A stretch of DNA of 64,000 nt from a bacterium. GTDB lineage: Bacteria > Hinthialibacterota > Hinthialibacteria > H5-UNCL2. Location: contig JABTUV010000006.1 in the NCBI GenBank assembly GCA_015075175.1, forward strand, positions 186,001-250,000, written 5' to 3'. Made by a program: the position numbers and the translations under genes. Positions 48,677 to 57,916 of the stretch are shown piece after piece. Below the pieces are notes generated by a model. It was not told the DNA's origin and did no database searches. It worked only from the letters and a program-made list of their open reading frames with translations. Every line of letters begins with the position of its first letter. Positions within the stretch are counted from its first letter, which is position 1.

Positions 48677-49238
48677 CTTCGCCCTCGGGCGAAGCCTCCA
48701 AGTGGTAAAAACAAAGCTGATTGCGACCGTAACGCCGTTGGTCGAACAAGACAAGTCCCTTGACGGCGGACAGGGCGTCCATCTCGCTGGGAATCTGGAT
48801 GACGAAGACGCCGTTGTCCGCCAGCAGTCTCGCGCGGGCGACGCCCAGGAGAATGGCGGCGAGGTTGAGATTGTCGTAGGGCGGGGCGGCGAAGATGATG
48901 TGGAAGCGGGAGCCTTCCAGTTGGGGGATGCGGCGATAGGCGTCGGCGGACAGAATCCAGGCGCGGTCCTTGCAGCCGAAGGCGGCGGCGTTTTTTCGCA
49001 GGACGGCGACAGCGGCGGGGTTCTTCTCGACGAAGACGGCGGTTTGGGCGCCGCGGGAGAGGGCCTCAAAGCCGATGCCGCCGCTGCCGGCGAAGAGGTC
49101 CAGCACGCGCGCGTCCACCACTCCCTCGCCCAGCATGTTGAAGAGCGCCTCGCGCACCATCTCCGGCGTGGGGCGGGTGGAAAGCCCGCGCGGGGTAGTG
49201 ATGCGGCGTCCCTTGAAAGCGCCTTGGATGATGCGCAT
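48609..49238 (-). CDS. rsmD: 16S rRNA (guanine-966-N2)-methyltransferase RsmD
   Basis: 209 residues. RsmD signatures: MRIIQGAFKGRRI, RPTPEMVREALFNML and the SAM site VLDLFAGSGGIGFEALSRGA. Motif IV reads FAAPPYDN, with Ala where the family has Asp or Asn before PPY. After LCFYHLEASPEGEE the C-terminal ~20 residues (PPPAKGG, SPPCQGG) are encoded by repeat D. Methylates G966 of 16S rRNA. Commonly paired with coaD, as here. Confidence 0.92.
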   Translation of the reverse strand: MRIIQGAFKGRRITTPRGLSTRPTPEMVREALFNMLGEGVVDARVLDLFAGSGGIGFEALSRGAQTAVFVEKNPAAVAVLRKNAAAFGCKDRAWILSADAYRRIPQLEGSRFHIIFAAPPYDNLNLAAILLGVARARLLADNGVFVIQIPSEMDALSAVKGLVLFDQRRYGRNQLCFYHLEASPEGEESPPQPPPAKGGQEESPPCQGG

Positions 49239-49280
49239 GTTACGACTCGCAAACGTTCCACGACCAAACGAGTGAGAAAT

Positions 49281-50424
49281 CTAGACGATTCCCCGCTGCC
49301 GGTCTACGGCCGTTTTGAGTTCGGCGACCAGGCGGTCGAGCATGGCGGGGGTTGTATCCTGGGAGACGGCCAGGCGGATGCTGGCGCGCACGCGCTGGGG
49401 CGGGAGGCCCATGGCGGAGAGGACGCGCGAGGGCACAAGGGCGCCGCTGCTGCAGGCGGGGCCGGCGGAGATGGCCAGACCCGAGAGGTCCAGCGCGGCG
49501 ACCAGCGTCTCCGCATCACAGCCCGGCAACGCCAGCGAGAGCACGCCCGGCAGGGCGTGGGTGGGATCGCCGTTGCGTTGCGCATCGGGAATCGCCTCAA
49601 CCATGCGCCGCCACAGCAGGTCTGTCAGGCGGGTCAACGCCGCAATGCGCGTGGTAAGCATCCGTCGCGTCTCCTCGGCGGCCACGCCCAGGCCCACGAT
49701 GCCGGGGAGGTTTTCGGTTCCGGCGCGCAGGCCGCGTTCCTGGCCGCCGCCGGAGATGAGCGGGGCGGGTTTGGCCCGACCACGAATCACGAGCGCGCCC
49801 ACGCCCTTGGGCGCGCCGAACTTATGCCCCGCGATGGAGAGCAGGTCCGCGCCCAGAGCCGTCGCGTCGATGGGGACGCGTCCCGCCGCCTGAATGGCGT
49901 CCACGTGCATGGGTACGGCGTGGGTTTCACACCAGGCGGCCGGCGCCGCCAGGTCCTGGAGCGTGCCGGTCTCGCTGTTGCCGAGTTGAAAGCTGGCGAC
50001 GCAGGCGTCCACCGGCGCGCTCTCCAACTCTTCCCAACGATAGCGTCCCAGGCCGTCGCAGCCCAGGCGATGGACGGAGCAACCCCACCCCTCCATCTGT
50101 GCGACCGCCGCAACCATGCTCTCATGTTCCAGTACGCCTGTGACGATAGGCCGAAAACGCGGGGGATGGGCCAGCACGCTGCCCTTGACGGCCCAGTTGA
50201 CGGCTTCGCTGCCGCCGGAGGTGAAGAAGACTTCGGCGGTCCTGCATCCCAAAAAGGCGGCGACTTTTTCGCGCGCCTCCTCGATGGCGAGCCGGGCCGC
50301 GACGCCCTCGGCGTGCGGGCTGCCGGGATTGCCAACGAGCGCGCAAGGCGCGCAGCACGGCCTCGATCACGGCCGCAGAGGGCGGGCTGGAGGCGCTGTA
50401 GTCAAAGTAATCGCGCCGGATCAT
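49281..50424 (-). CDS. Cysteine desulfurase (NifS/IscS family), one frame break
   Basis: ATG 50424 (MIRRDYFDYSASSPPS), frame change near 50335, then EVFFTSGGSEAVNWAVKGS. PLP-binding Lys in LSIAGHKFGAPKGVGAL; active-site Cys in ISAGPACSSGALVPS; also HVDAIQAAGRVPID and RAGTENLPGIVG. About 380 residues. It releases sulfur from cysteine for Fe-S clusters and thiolation; MnmA at 16-17 kb would be one client. No iscU or iscR homologue is adjacent. Confidence 0.93.
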
Positions 50425-50558
50425 GGGAGTACGCCGGGGTCAGTCATCCACTTCCGCGTTCCGCGCTGATGCTCTTGGGACGTGCCCGGTGGCTGACCAC
50501 GCCAGGGTTTCGTGGGAGAGAAAACCCGGAAATAGGCGCCTGGACGCGGCTTGCGGGA

Positions 50559-50632
50559 GGGACAGGCGCCAATTTTGCCGAAGGGCTGTCGCTGGCATGT
50601 GAAATCGTCGCGCAAAATCGGTGACTGTCCCC
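50559..50632. repeat. REP-B copy 3, abutting the aroF stop
   Basis: The left half GGACAGGCGCCAATTTT and the right half AAAATCGGTGACTGTCCCC are about 40 bp apart. The right half ends 4 bp from the aroF TGA. Confidence 0.8.
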
Positions 50633-50636
50633 CGTT

Positions 50637-51668
50637 TCAGCGTGGGCCGGCGGGCTGGCCGCGGCCGGCGGCATCGACGAAGCGCCGCACCTCTTGCATC
50701 AATGCGGCGAAGCTCTTTTCGGTCAGCGACTGCGGTCCGTCCGAGGCCGCCTCTTCGGGATGGGGATGCACCTCGATCATGAGGCCGTCCGCGCCGGCCG
50801 CAATCGCCGCAGCGGCCATCGGCGGGACCAGGTCCCAGTGGCCCGTGCCGTGGCTGGGATCGACGATGATGGGCAGATGCGACAGCTTCTTGACCACCGG
50901 CACGGCGGAGAGGTCCAGCGTGTTGCGCGTCTCCGTCTCGAAGGTGCGAATCCCGCGCTCGCACAGGATCACGCAGTAATTGCCCCGCGAGAGAATGTAC
51001 TCCGCCGACATGAGCCACTCCTGAATGGTGGAGGCCAGGCCGCGCTTGAGCAGCACCGGCTTGCGCGTCTCGCCGACGGCCGACAGGAGGTAGTAGTTCT
51101 GCATGTTGCGCGCGCCGATCTGAATGATGTCGGTGTATTTCTCCACCAGGGGAAGGTTGTGGGCGTCCATGAGTTCGGTGACGACGGCCAGGCCGGTCGC
51201 GGCGCGGGCCTCGGCCAGCAGCTGGAGTCCCTCCTCGGCCAGTCCCTGGAAGGCGTAGGGCGACGTGCGGGGTTTGAAGGCGCCGCCGCGCAGAAACTGG
51301 CAACCCTGCTCTTTGACGATGCGCGCGCACTCCAGAATCTGCTCGCGGCTTTCGACCGAGCAGGGACCGGCCATGACCACGATCTCCGGTCCGCCGATGG
51401 GGACCGAGCGCACCGTTACGAGGCTGGGCTCGCGGTGGGTCTCGCGTCCCGCCAGCTTGTAGGGCTTCAGGATGGGTACGACCGAGTCTACGCCGGGCAT
51501 GCTTTCCAGGTTGGCGATGCGATACTTGCCGCGCTCGTCGCCGACCGCCGCGACGACCGTGCGGTCCTTGCCGTAGATGGGATGCGGCTTGTAACCCAGG
51601 TCGCGCACCGCCGCGATCACGTGGTCGATCTCGCCGGCGGTCGCGTTCTCCTTCATGATGATGATCAT
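50637..51668 (-). CDS. aroF: 3-deoxy-7-phosphoheptulonate synthase (DAHP synthase)
   Basis: 343 residues. An N-terminal ferredoxin/ACT-like regulatory domain ([25 protein letters not shown]) is followed by the type I-beta DAHP synthase barrel: [58 protein letters not shown] and [12 protein letters not shown]. First step of the shikimate pathway. The regulatory domain suggests feedback control by aromatic amino acids, as in Thermotoga-type enzymes (inference). Confidence 0.95.
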   Translation of the reverse strand: MIIIMKENATAGEIDHVIAAVRDLGYKPHPIYGKDRTVVAAVGDERGKYRIANLESMPGVDSVVPILKPYKLAGRETHREPSLVTVRSVPIGGPEIVVMAGPCSVESREQILECARIVKEQGCQFLRGGAFKPRTSPYAFQGLAEEGLQLLAEARAATGLAVVTELMDAHNLPLVEKYTDIIQIGARNMQNYYLLSAVGETRKPVLLKRGLASTIQEWLMSAEYILSRGNYCVILCERGIRTFETETRNTLDLSAVPVVKKLSHLPIIVDPSHGTGHWDLVPPMAAAAIAAGADGLMIEVHPHPEEAASDGPQSLTEKSFAALMQEVRRFVDAAGRGQPAGPR

Positions 51669-51687
51669 GCCTGTTTTTCCTTGAGTG

Positions 51688-51777
51688 GGAAAATTAGGGT
51701 CAGCGCCTAATTTTATCCCATGGCAATGCCAGCCGAATAACCAACTGAAAATTAGGCGCTGACCCTAATTTTCCTTG
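51688..51777. repeat. REP-A cluster 3 (RAYT 3' side)
   Basis: GGGTCAGCGCCTAATTTT and the inverted AAAATTAGGCGCTGACCC are about 35 bp apart. The right end encodes the RAYT stop codon. Confidence 0.92.
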
Positions 51778-52430
51778 CGGGGGCGTCCAACGCGTCGGAT
51801 GGTCAGGTCGATTCCCAGGAGCTTCTCGATGTGGGTCCGGAAGGCGTCGCTGCCGACCGGGCGCCCGGACAGGGCGTGTCGGCGAAACGCCTCCATCTGC
51901 TCCACTGCGTCGTCGCCGGCCAGATAGCTGCTCCAATCGCCGACCTCCTCGACCAGCAACCCGTCGCCGCTTACCAGCCTGTCGCGCAGGCGGTACACGT
52001 GTGCGCGCGCGCTGGACCAGCGGTAGTCCTCCGCCTGCACCACCAGACCAGCCCGCACCGGATTCCGTTCCACATAACGCACGGCCGCCAGGAGATGTGC
52101 GTTTTCCAGCACGCAGGAATAGAATCGCCCCTGCCACAGATGTCCCGTGCGCTCCTGTGCCCGGTTCATGGTCTGGGCGTACCGCATGTGCGCCTGGTTG
52201 AAGGTGCGGCTGAACGCAGTCTCCTTGTCGGGGACGGCCACGAAGTGCACGTGATTCTTCATCAGACACCAGGCCCAGAAGGAGACGCCATAGCGCCGCG
52301 CGTAGTGGCTCACCCAACTCAGGTAACGTTCGCGATCCGCGTCGCAGAAGAAGACATCCTGGCCGTAATTGCCCCGTTGCGTGATGTGGTGGGGGTAACC
52401 AGGAACGACCAAGCGCGGCGGTCTGGCCAT
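51765..52430 (-). CDS. REP-associated tyrosine transposase (RAYT, Y1/IS200-like HUH family)
   Basis: 221 residues, uninterrupted. N-terminal GYPHHITQRGNYGQDVFF, the HUH-type metal motif in MKNHVHFVAV, GHLWQGRFYS, and the catalytic-Tyr region AVRYVERNPVRAGLV followed by YRWSSARAH are all typical of Transposase_17 RAYTs. The start is ATG 52430. The gene ends KEN then TAG inside REP-A. RAYTs nick and transfer REP hairpins; they are usually single-copy and vertically kept. Confidence 0.94.
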   Translation of the reverse strand: MARPPRLVVPGYPHHITQRGNYGQDVFFCDADRERYLSWVSHYARRYGVSFWAWCLMKNHVHFVAVPDKETAFSRTFNQAHMRYAQTMNRAQERTGHLWQGRFYSCVLENAHLLAAVRYVERNPVRAGLVVQAEDYRWSSARAHVYRLRDRLVSGDGLLVEEVGDWSSYLAGDDAVEQMEAFRRHALSGRPVGSDAFRTHIEKLLGIDLTIRRVGRPRKEN

Positions 52431-52445
52431 GATCGTGGCATCCTA

Positions 52446-52536
52446 GCAGAAAATTAGGGTCAGCGCCTAATTTTTTCGCCTACCATTCGAGTCCCCGGAT
52501 CAATGAAGAATTAGGCGCTGACCCTAATTTTCCCGA
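52446..52536. repeat. REP-A cluster 4 (RAYT 5' side)
   Basis: GGGTCAGCGCCTAATTTT and AATTAGGCGCTGACCCTAAT in inverted order. It lies immediately upstream of the rpsB promoter. Confidence 0.92.
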
Positions 52537-52544
52537 TTTGAGGC

Positions 52545-52573
52545 TTGCCTTGGGGGGGAGGGTATGCTATACA
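52545..52573 (+). promoter_or_regulatory. Sigma70-type promoter of the rpsB operon
   Basis: TTGCCT (52545-52550), a 17-bp spacer and TATACA (52568-52573), 130 bp before the rpsB start and 9 bp after REP-A cluster 4. Confidence 0.75.
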
Positions 52574-52582
52574 CGTCGGGCT

Positions 52583-52702
52583 GTCTCGGCTTTCCGAGAC
52601 GCAACTACGACCGCGGTCCGGTCCTCCAAGCGACCGGAAAAACGCCGCGGCGAATCAAGCAACCTGTTGAAATTACAAGGTTTGCTGCTACAAGGAGTCC
52701 CC
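52583..52702 (+). promoter_or_regulatory. Structured rpsB leader
   Basis: The untranslated leader has a perfect 7-bp hairpin (GTCTCGG cttt CCGAGAC, 52583-52600) and a nested structure (CCGCGG at 52611-52616 with 52645-52650; CCGGTC at 52618-52623 with GACCGG at 52632-52637). The position fits an S2 autoregulatory leader, but no known motif was confirmed. AAGGAG lies before ATG 52703. Confidence 0.4.
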
Positions 52703-53556
52703 ATGAACGTCAACATGAAACAACTGTTGGAGTCCGGCGTCCACTTTGGACACCAGACGCGCCGCTGGAACCCCAAGATGGCCAAGTACATCTTCGGGGA
52801 ACGCAACGGCATCTATATCATCGACCTGAAGAAGACCGTCAAGCTGCTGAAGGAGGCCTATGACTTCACGCGCGACACGGTCGCGGCCGGAGGCACCATC
52901 CTGTTCGTCGGGACCAAGAAGCAGGCGCAGGAATCGGTCTATGAGGAGGCCAAGCGCGCGGGGATGCCGTACGTGACTTACCGTTGGCTGGGCGGCATGT
53001 TGACCAACTTCGTCACCATCAGGAAAAGCGTGGACCGGCTGCGCAACATCCAGAAGATGGAGGAGGACGGCAGCATCAACCAGCGGGGCAAGAAGGAGCG
53101 GCTGATGCTGTCGCGCGAGAAGGAGAAGCTCTTGCGCGCGCTGGGCGGCGTGGCGGACATGACCAGCCTGCCGACGGCCATCTTCGTCCCGACTGCCGCA
53201 AGGAGCACATCGCCGTGCTGGAGGCGCGCAAATTGAAAATCCCCGTGATCGGGATCGTGGACACCAACTGCGATCCGGACCTGGTGGATTACGTGATTCC
53301 GGGCAACGACGACGCCATCCGGGCGGTGCGGTTGATCACTTCCAAGATCGCCGACGCGGCGCTGGAGGGCAAGCAGATTCTGCTGGAGGGCGGCGCGCCG
53401 CAAGGCGAGCCGGTGCCCGAAGGCGAACTGGTCGAGGCCCCGCTGCCTTCCACCGACGATGTCCTGCACTTGGAAAATACCGCCGTCGGGGTGGTTGCGG
53501 GCGGGAGCGAGGACGGCGACGCCCCGGCCGGCGAGGACACGGATCAAGACGTTTAG
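52703..53556 (+). CDS. rpsB: 30S ribosomal protein S2, one frame break
   Basis: ATG 52703 ([20 protein letters not shown]). S2 motifs: [36 protein letters not shown]; a frame change near 53190 continues [20 protein letters not shown] and [18 protein letters not shown]. The Glu/Asp-rich C-terminal tail ([15 protein letters not shown]) is longer than usual. About 284 residues. Followed 16 bp later by tsf in the conserved rpsB-tsf-pyrH-frr order. Confidence 0.96.
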
Positions 53557-53571
53557 AGGAGTTTCTTTTTC

Positions 53572-54165
<594 letters not shown>

Positions 54166-54172
54166 GGGGAGG

Positions 54173-54901
54173 ATGGCGGCGGATAAGAGCGGCCCCGCAG
54201 CAAGAACCGTCCTGTTGAAGCTGTCCGGCGAGGCGCTGGGCGGACCGGACGGCGCGGGCATTCACGTCTCCGCCATTCAGTCCATCGCCGCCCAGGTAGC
54301 GGAAGTCAACCGCAGCGGCGTGCGCGTGGCGGTCGTCCTGGGCGGGGGCAACCTCTGGCGCGGCGCCGAAAAGGAACTGGACGGCTTCGACCGCACTACC
54401 GCCGATTACATGGGCATGTTGGCCACGGTGATGAACGCCATCGCTTTCCAGACCGTGCTGGAGCGGATGGGCGTGGAGAGCCGGGTGATGAGCGCCATCG
54501 AGTTGCACCAGTTGTGCGAGCGCTACATCCGGCGGCGCGCCCTCCGGCACCTGGACAAGGGGCGCGTGGTCATCTTCGCGGGCGGGACCGGCAATCCCTA
54601 CTTCACGACCGACTCGGCGGCGGCGCTGCGCGCGCTCGAGATCTCCGCCGACGCCCTCTACAAGGCAACCAAGGTGCGGGGCGTCTACTCCGCCGATCCC
54701 GTCAAGGTCCCCGACGCCCAGTTCTTTCCCCGGCTCACGTACAAGGAGGTTCTGGAACGCGGCCTGCGCGTGATGGACTCCACCGCCATCTCCATGTGCA
54801 TGGACCACGATCTGCCCGTGATCGTTTTCGACATGAACGAACCCGGCAACATCCGACGGGCGCTCCTCGGCGAGGACGTGGGCACGTCGGTGGGAACCTG
54901 A
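54173..54901 (+). CDS. pyrH: Uridylate kinase (UMP kinase)
   Basis: About 242 residues. Amino-acid-kinase fold: LLKLSGEALGG, VVLGGGNLWRG, TADYMGMLATVMNA, IFAGGTGNPYFTTDSAAALRA and MDSTAISMCMDHDLPVIVFD. It phosphorylates UMP to UDP. AGGGGAGG ends directly before ATG 54173, an unusually short spacing; a TTG at 54140 overlapping tsf is an alternative start. Confidence 0.96.
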   Translation: MAADKSGPAARTVLLKLSGEALGGPDGAGIHVSAIQSIAAQVAEVNRSGVRVAVVLGGGNLWRGAEKELDGFDRTTADYMGMLATVMNAIAFQTVLERMGVESRVMSAIELHQLCERYIRRRALRHLDKGRVVIFAGGTGNPYFTTDSAAALRALEISADALYKATKVRGVYSADPVKVPDAQFFPRLTYKEVLERGLRVMDSTAISMCMDHDLPVIVFDMNEPGNIRRALLGEDVGTSVGT

Positions 54902-55013
54902 CGATTGCGCCGGTAGTCGTTGTAGGCGCCACAGGCCCTTCGGCAGGCTCAGGACCGGCAATCCTGCCTGTGGGCGTCGGACAAGCATGTCCGACCCACC
55001 CGGCGGGGGGAGA

Positions 55014-55198
55014 GCAAGAGCGAGATTAAGATTAAGAGCAAGAGCAAGATTAAGAGCAAGAGCAAGATTAAGAGCAAGAGCAAGAGCAAGATTAAGAGCA
55101 AGAGCAAGATTAAGAGCAAGAGCAAGAGCAAGATTAAGAGCAAGAGCAAGATTAAGATTAAGATTAAGATTAAGATTAAGATTAAGAATAACATTCAG
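55014..55198. repeat. Repeat family K: purine-rich AGATTAAGAGCAAG tandem array
   Basis: About 180 bp of AGAGCA and AGATTA hexamers in irregular alternation, ending in pure AGATTA repeats, between pyrH and frr. One strand is almost all purines. It splits two co-directional essential genes. The rest of the 54902-55235 gap holds a fragment of repeat E and no gene. Confidence 0.92.
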
Positions 55199-55235
55199 AA
55201 CATGATTGGGCGCGGGACCCCCTGGGGAGTACATC

Positions 55236-55792
55236 ATGGCCACCGAATACGTCAAGGAAATCGGCAAGAAAATGGACGCGGTCGTGGAGGGGCGGCGCAA
55301 GGAGATGGCGCAGATTCGCACCGGACGGGCGACGCCTGCGCGCCCTGGACGGCGTGCAGGTGGAATGCTACGGCGGCCATCAGCCGCTGCGCCAGGTCGC
55401 CAATATCACCGTGGTCGAGGGGCGGATTCTGACGGTGCAACCGTGGGACCGCTCGATCATCGGCGCCTGCGAGAAGGCGCTGCAGAAGGCGGACCTGGGC
55501 GCCTCGCCGCAGAACGACGGCACGCTCTTGCGTCTGGCCCTGCCGCCGCTCTCCGAGGAACGGCGCAAGGAACTGGTCAAGTTGGCCAAGAAGCTGGGCG
55601 AAGAGGGCAAGGTCGCCCTGCGCAACCTGCGCCACGAAGCCAACAAGCGCCTGGACAAGATGAAAGACGAAGAGGACGCCCGAGGACACCGTCAAGAAGG
55701 CCCGCAACGACGTGCAGAAGATGCTGGACGAGCACAGCAAGAAGATCGACGAGATCATCGCCGCCAAGGAAGAGGAAATCCTGCACTTCTGA
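55236..55792 (+). CDS. frr: Ribosome recycling factor, two frame breaks
   Basis: ATG 55236 (MATEYVKEIGKKMDAVVEGR) with GGGGAG upstream. KEMAQIRTGRATPA is followed by a frame change near 55335, then VQVECYGGHQPLRQVANITV, LRLALPPLSEERRKELVKLA and LRHEANKRLDKM. A second change near 55678 gives EDTVKKARNDVQKMLDEHSK and the end ILHF. About 185 residues, full-length. Releases ribosomes after termination. Confidence 0.95.
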
Positions 55793-55827
55793 ATCCATGA
55801 GCGGCCAACCAGCGGAGAACAGCCGGG

Positions 55828-55853
55828 GGCGGACGAGTTCCGCCTCTTTTTTT
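55828..55853 (+). terminator. Rho-independent terminator after frr
   Basis: GGCGGA and TCCGCC form a 6-bp stem with a 5-base loop, followed by TCTTTTTTT. It ends the rpsB-tsf-pyrH-frr operon. Confidence 0.88.
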
Positions 55854-55871
55854 CAGTCGGGTCGGGGGGAC

Positions 55872-56918
55872 TTACGGAGTCAGGTCGAGAAACTCCTGCA
55901 GCCTGCCGCGCGATTCCAGGAGCGGCGCGGCGGGATCGATGGGGTACAGGTGGACCGGCAGATTGAAATGAGCCGCTCCAGCGGCGCCGTACGTGCACGC
56001 CGTCGGTTCCGTAGTGCAGGTCCATGGCGGAAGCGTAGCGATAGAAGCCCTCCATCTCCCAGCAGTTCCTTAAAGAAAACGCCAGTCGGCGGCGCGCTTC
56101 GTCCGGGGTGAGCCGGCGCGCCGTCGCGCCCGCGGCGAGCATGGGAAAGAGAGTGCGCTCGGCGCGCGCCTCAGGGCATCGTTTGTCTTGGGGAAGGCAG
56201 AAGTACGGACCGCCTTGGGTCGTCGCGTCAGGAGCAGCATCGGCGCGCGGGCCAGGATCTCGGCCAATTGGGGATGCTTCAGGACGGTCGGCTCGCGGCA
56301 CGCCCACAGTTGTGCGCCGTCGGTCAGGCAAAGATTCTCGGACAGAAGGCTCCAGCCCGGCAGGCTGGAGAGGAGCAGTGCCAGGGTGGACTTTCCGCAA
56401 CCCGCCGCGCCGACGAAAAGCACGGCGCGATCCTGGCGCGCGGCCGCCGCCGCGTGCAGCGGCGCCCGCCGTAATACCACCGCCTGCCACCACAATACGG
56501 GAAAATAGAAGAGAAAGAAGGTAAACGGACGGTAGGCCGCGGCGCGCCGTCGGGCGTCCCGGCGGAGCGCGGCCTCCTCTTGCGGCGGTGTAGCTGCAAT
56601 CAAGCGCGCGCGACAGGTGAGACGCCCGCCGTTCCAGCGGCTCAGCAGCTCCAGGTGGGGACAGCGCCGCTGCGGCCACCAGATCAGAGAATCGCCGCGC
56701 GCGCGAAAGCCCCTCGAGCAGGCGTCCCAGTCCGCGTAGTCCGCCAGCGGCGGCGGGGCCGTCGCCGGCTGGAACCGCGCCTCCACTTCCACCTCCGCCG
56801 CATCCACCGGTGTCGCGCTGCAGGCATCCCCGAAATGTTCGCGGCAATAGATGAGGAAACTCTCCTGGTTGGTGGAAAGTACAACGGTCGTCCCGGAAAG
56901 TGAGAAGGCGAGGTTCAT
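55872..56918 (-). CDS. HprK-like P-loop protein, two frame breaks
   Basis: ATG 56918 with GGAGG upstream (MNLAFSLSGTTVVLSTNQES). About residue 169 carries a Walker A motif (FVGAAGCGKSTLALLLSS), followed by LLSENLCLTDG, in the pattern of HPr-kinase-related proteins. The frame changes near 56170 (ARAERTLFPMLAAGATARR) and 55985 (FNLPVHLYPIDPAAPLLES), ending EFLDLTP. About 345 residues. HprK-like proteins of this kind often accompany PqqD-type genes, but none is adjacent here, and the substrate is unknown. Confidence 0.65.
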
Positions 56919-56982
56919 GCTTGCCTCCAAGTCGCGCCAGCCTAGGGAGGCGCTGCGGGGCCGTCAAGCACGGCCTTGGCTC

Positions 56983-57331
56983 CCCCCTTAATAAGGGGGG
57001 GCTGGGGTGGATTAGGCGTGATGCGCGGTCGTAGTTGCGCAGCGTGCGGCGCGCGGCGGCAAGCAGCCGCAGTCCACAACGCCGCCCCTTCGACACGGAC
57101 GCCTGAAGCGCAGCAGCGTTCCGGCATGAAGGCAAAGCCTACGCGCTTGGGCCATCCTGCTCAGGGCTGTCGGGGTGGGTTTTCGGCACATATCAGATGT
57201 AACAATAACCAGAAACCGAAGGCCCTGAGCAGGCGGCGAAGCCGCCTGTCGAAGGGCCGGCTTGGATGCTGACGACTACCTGAATGCGGCCATCGGCTCC
57301 CCCCTTAACAAGGGGGCTGGGGGGGATAATG
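56983..57331. repeat. Repeat cluster: families D, L, E and D
   Basis: The 56919-57444 gap contains a D palindrome (56983-57013, CCCCCCTTAATAAGGGGGG), an L fragment near 57050-57075, an E element (57208-57266) and a second D (57297-57331). No gene is apparent. Confidence 0.75.
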
Positions 57332-57354
57332 CCTCCGCGAGGCCCGCTGGCAAC

Positions 57355-57428
57355 GGACAGGCGCCGGTTTTGAAGTGAGAACGCCGCCTCGGTAGTGGAA
57401 TGGACGCGCAAAATCGGCGACTGTCCCA
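57355..57428. repeat. REP-B copy 4
   Basis: GGACAGGCGCCGGTTTTG and the inverted AAAATCGGCGACTGTCCC are about 38 bp apart, 17 bp from the fliS stop. Confidence 0.8.
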
Positions 57429-57444
57429 TTGGGGGAAAATGCAA

Positions 57445-57899
57445 TCAGCCGCAGAGGTTGACGCCGGCCAGAGCCGGCGCGGCGGCGGGCGCGGCCTCCG
57501 CCGCATCCTTCTCCTCCACCGCGCCCGCCAAGGCCCGCTCCCATCCGTCCAGCAATTCGGAGAGCAGCTTCTCGCATTCAGCGATCATGTCCGCGCGCCC
57601 CTTGATGTTGGCCTCCACCAGCCGGTGGTACATGCGTAGTCGTAAACGCCGTACAGTCCCTTGGCGATGTCGCCGCCGGCCTCCCCAGTTGAGCGCGCCC
57701 ATCAGTTCGACGAGCATCTGTTGGACCTTGATCAGGCAGGCGTGCGCCGTCCGCGGTCGGAGCGGGCGAGCGCCTTGCGGGCTTCGCCGCAACGATTAAT
57801 GGCGGCGCGATAGACCAGAAGCAGGAGCTTCTCCGGCCCCGCCGCCTCCACCTGCGCCTCCAGATAATTCTTGTAGGGTGTTCCGTTGGACGTAACCAA
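57445..57899 (-). CDS. fliS: Flagellin export chaperone FliS, frame-interrupted
   Basis: TTG 57899, seven bases after AAGGAG, gives a start of VTSNGTPYKNYLEAQVEAAG. GPEKLLLLVYRAAINRC is the FliS helix motif. Frame changes near 57750 and 57680-57640 restore VQQMLVELMGALNWG, IAKGLYGVYDYMYHRLVEAN and IAECEKLLSELLDGWERAL. An Ala/Pro-rich tail follows. About 150 residues. FliS keeps flagellin unpolymerised in the cytoplasm before export. Directly downstream of fliD. Confidence 0.88.
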
Positions 57900-57916
57900 G
57901 ACGATGCTCCTTCTTG

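Larger units (their letters stand above)
51688..52536. mobile_element. REPtron: RAYT gene flanked by paired REP-A palindromes
   Basis: A REP-associated tyrosine transposase gene lies between two inverted REP-A pairs (51688-51777 and 52446-52536). Solo clusters of the same repeat occur at 34785-34910 and 40392-40490. This is the standard arrangement of a RAYT with its cognate REP elements, which it presumably mobilises as single-stranded DNA. Confidence 0.85.

Noticed and set aside
51688-52536. Interpreting the transposase as a full IS200/IS605 insertion sequence
   Set aside because: There is no tnpB, the flanks are paired REP palindromes rather than IS ends, and the protein matches the RAYT subgroup.
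53150-53230. Programmed frameshift in rpsB
   Set aside because: No slippery heptamer with a downstream stimulator is evident, and rpsB is not known to use frameshifting; a missing base is simpler.
54949-55194. Minus-strand frame of Leu/Ile only, apparently a membrane peptide
   Set aside because: It is the translation of the purine hexamer array; low-complexity DNA, no ribosome-binding site.
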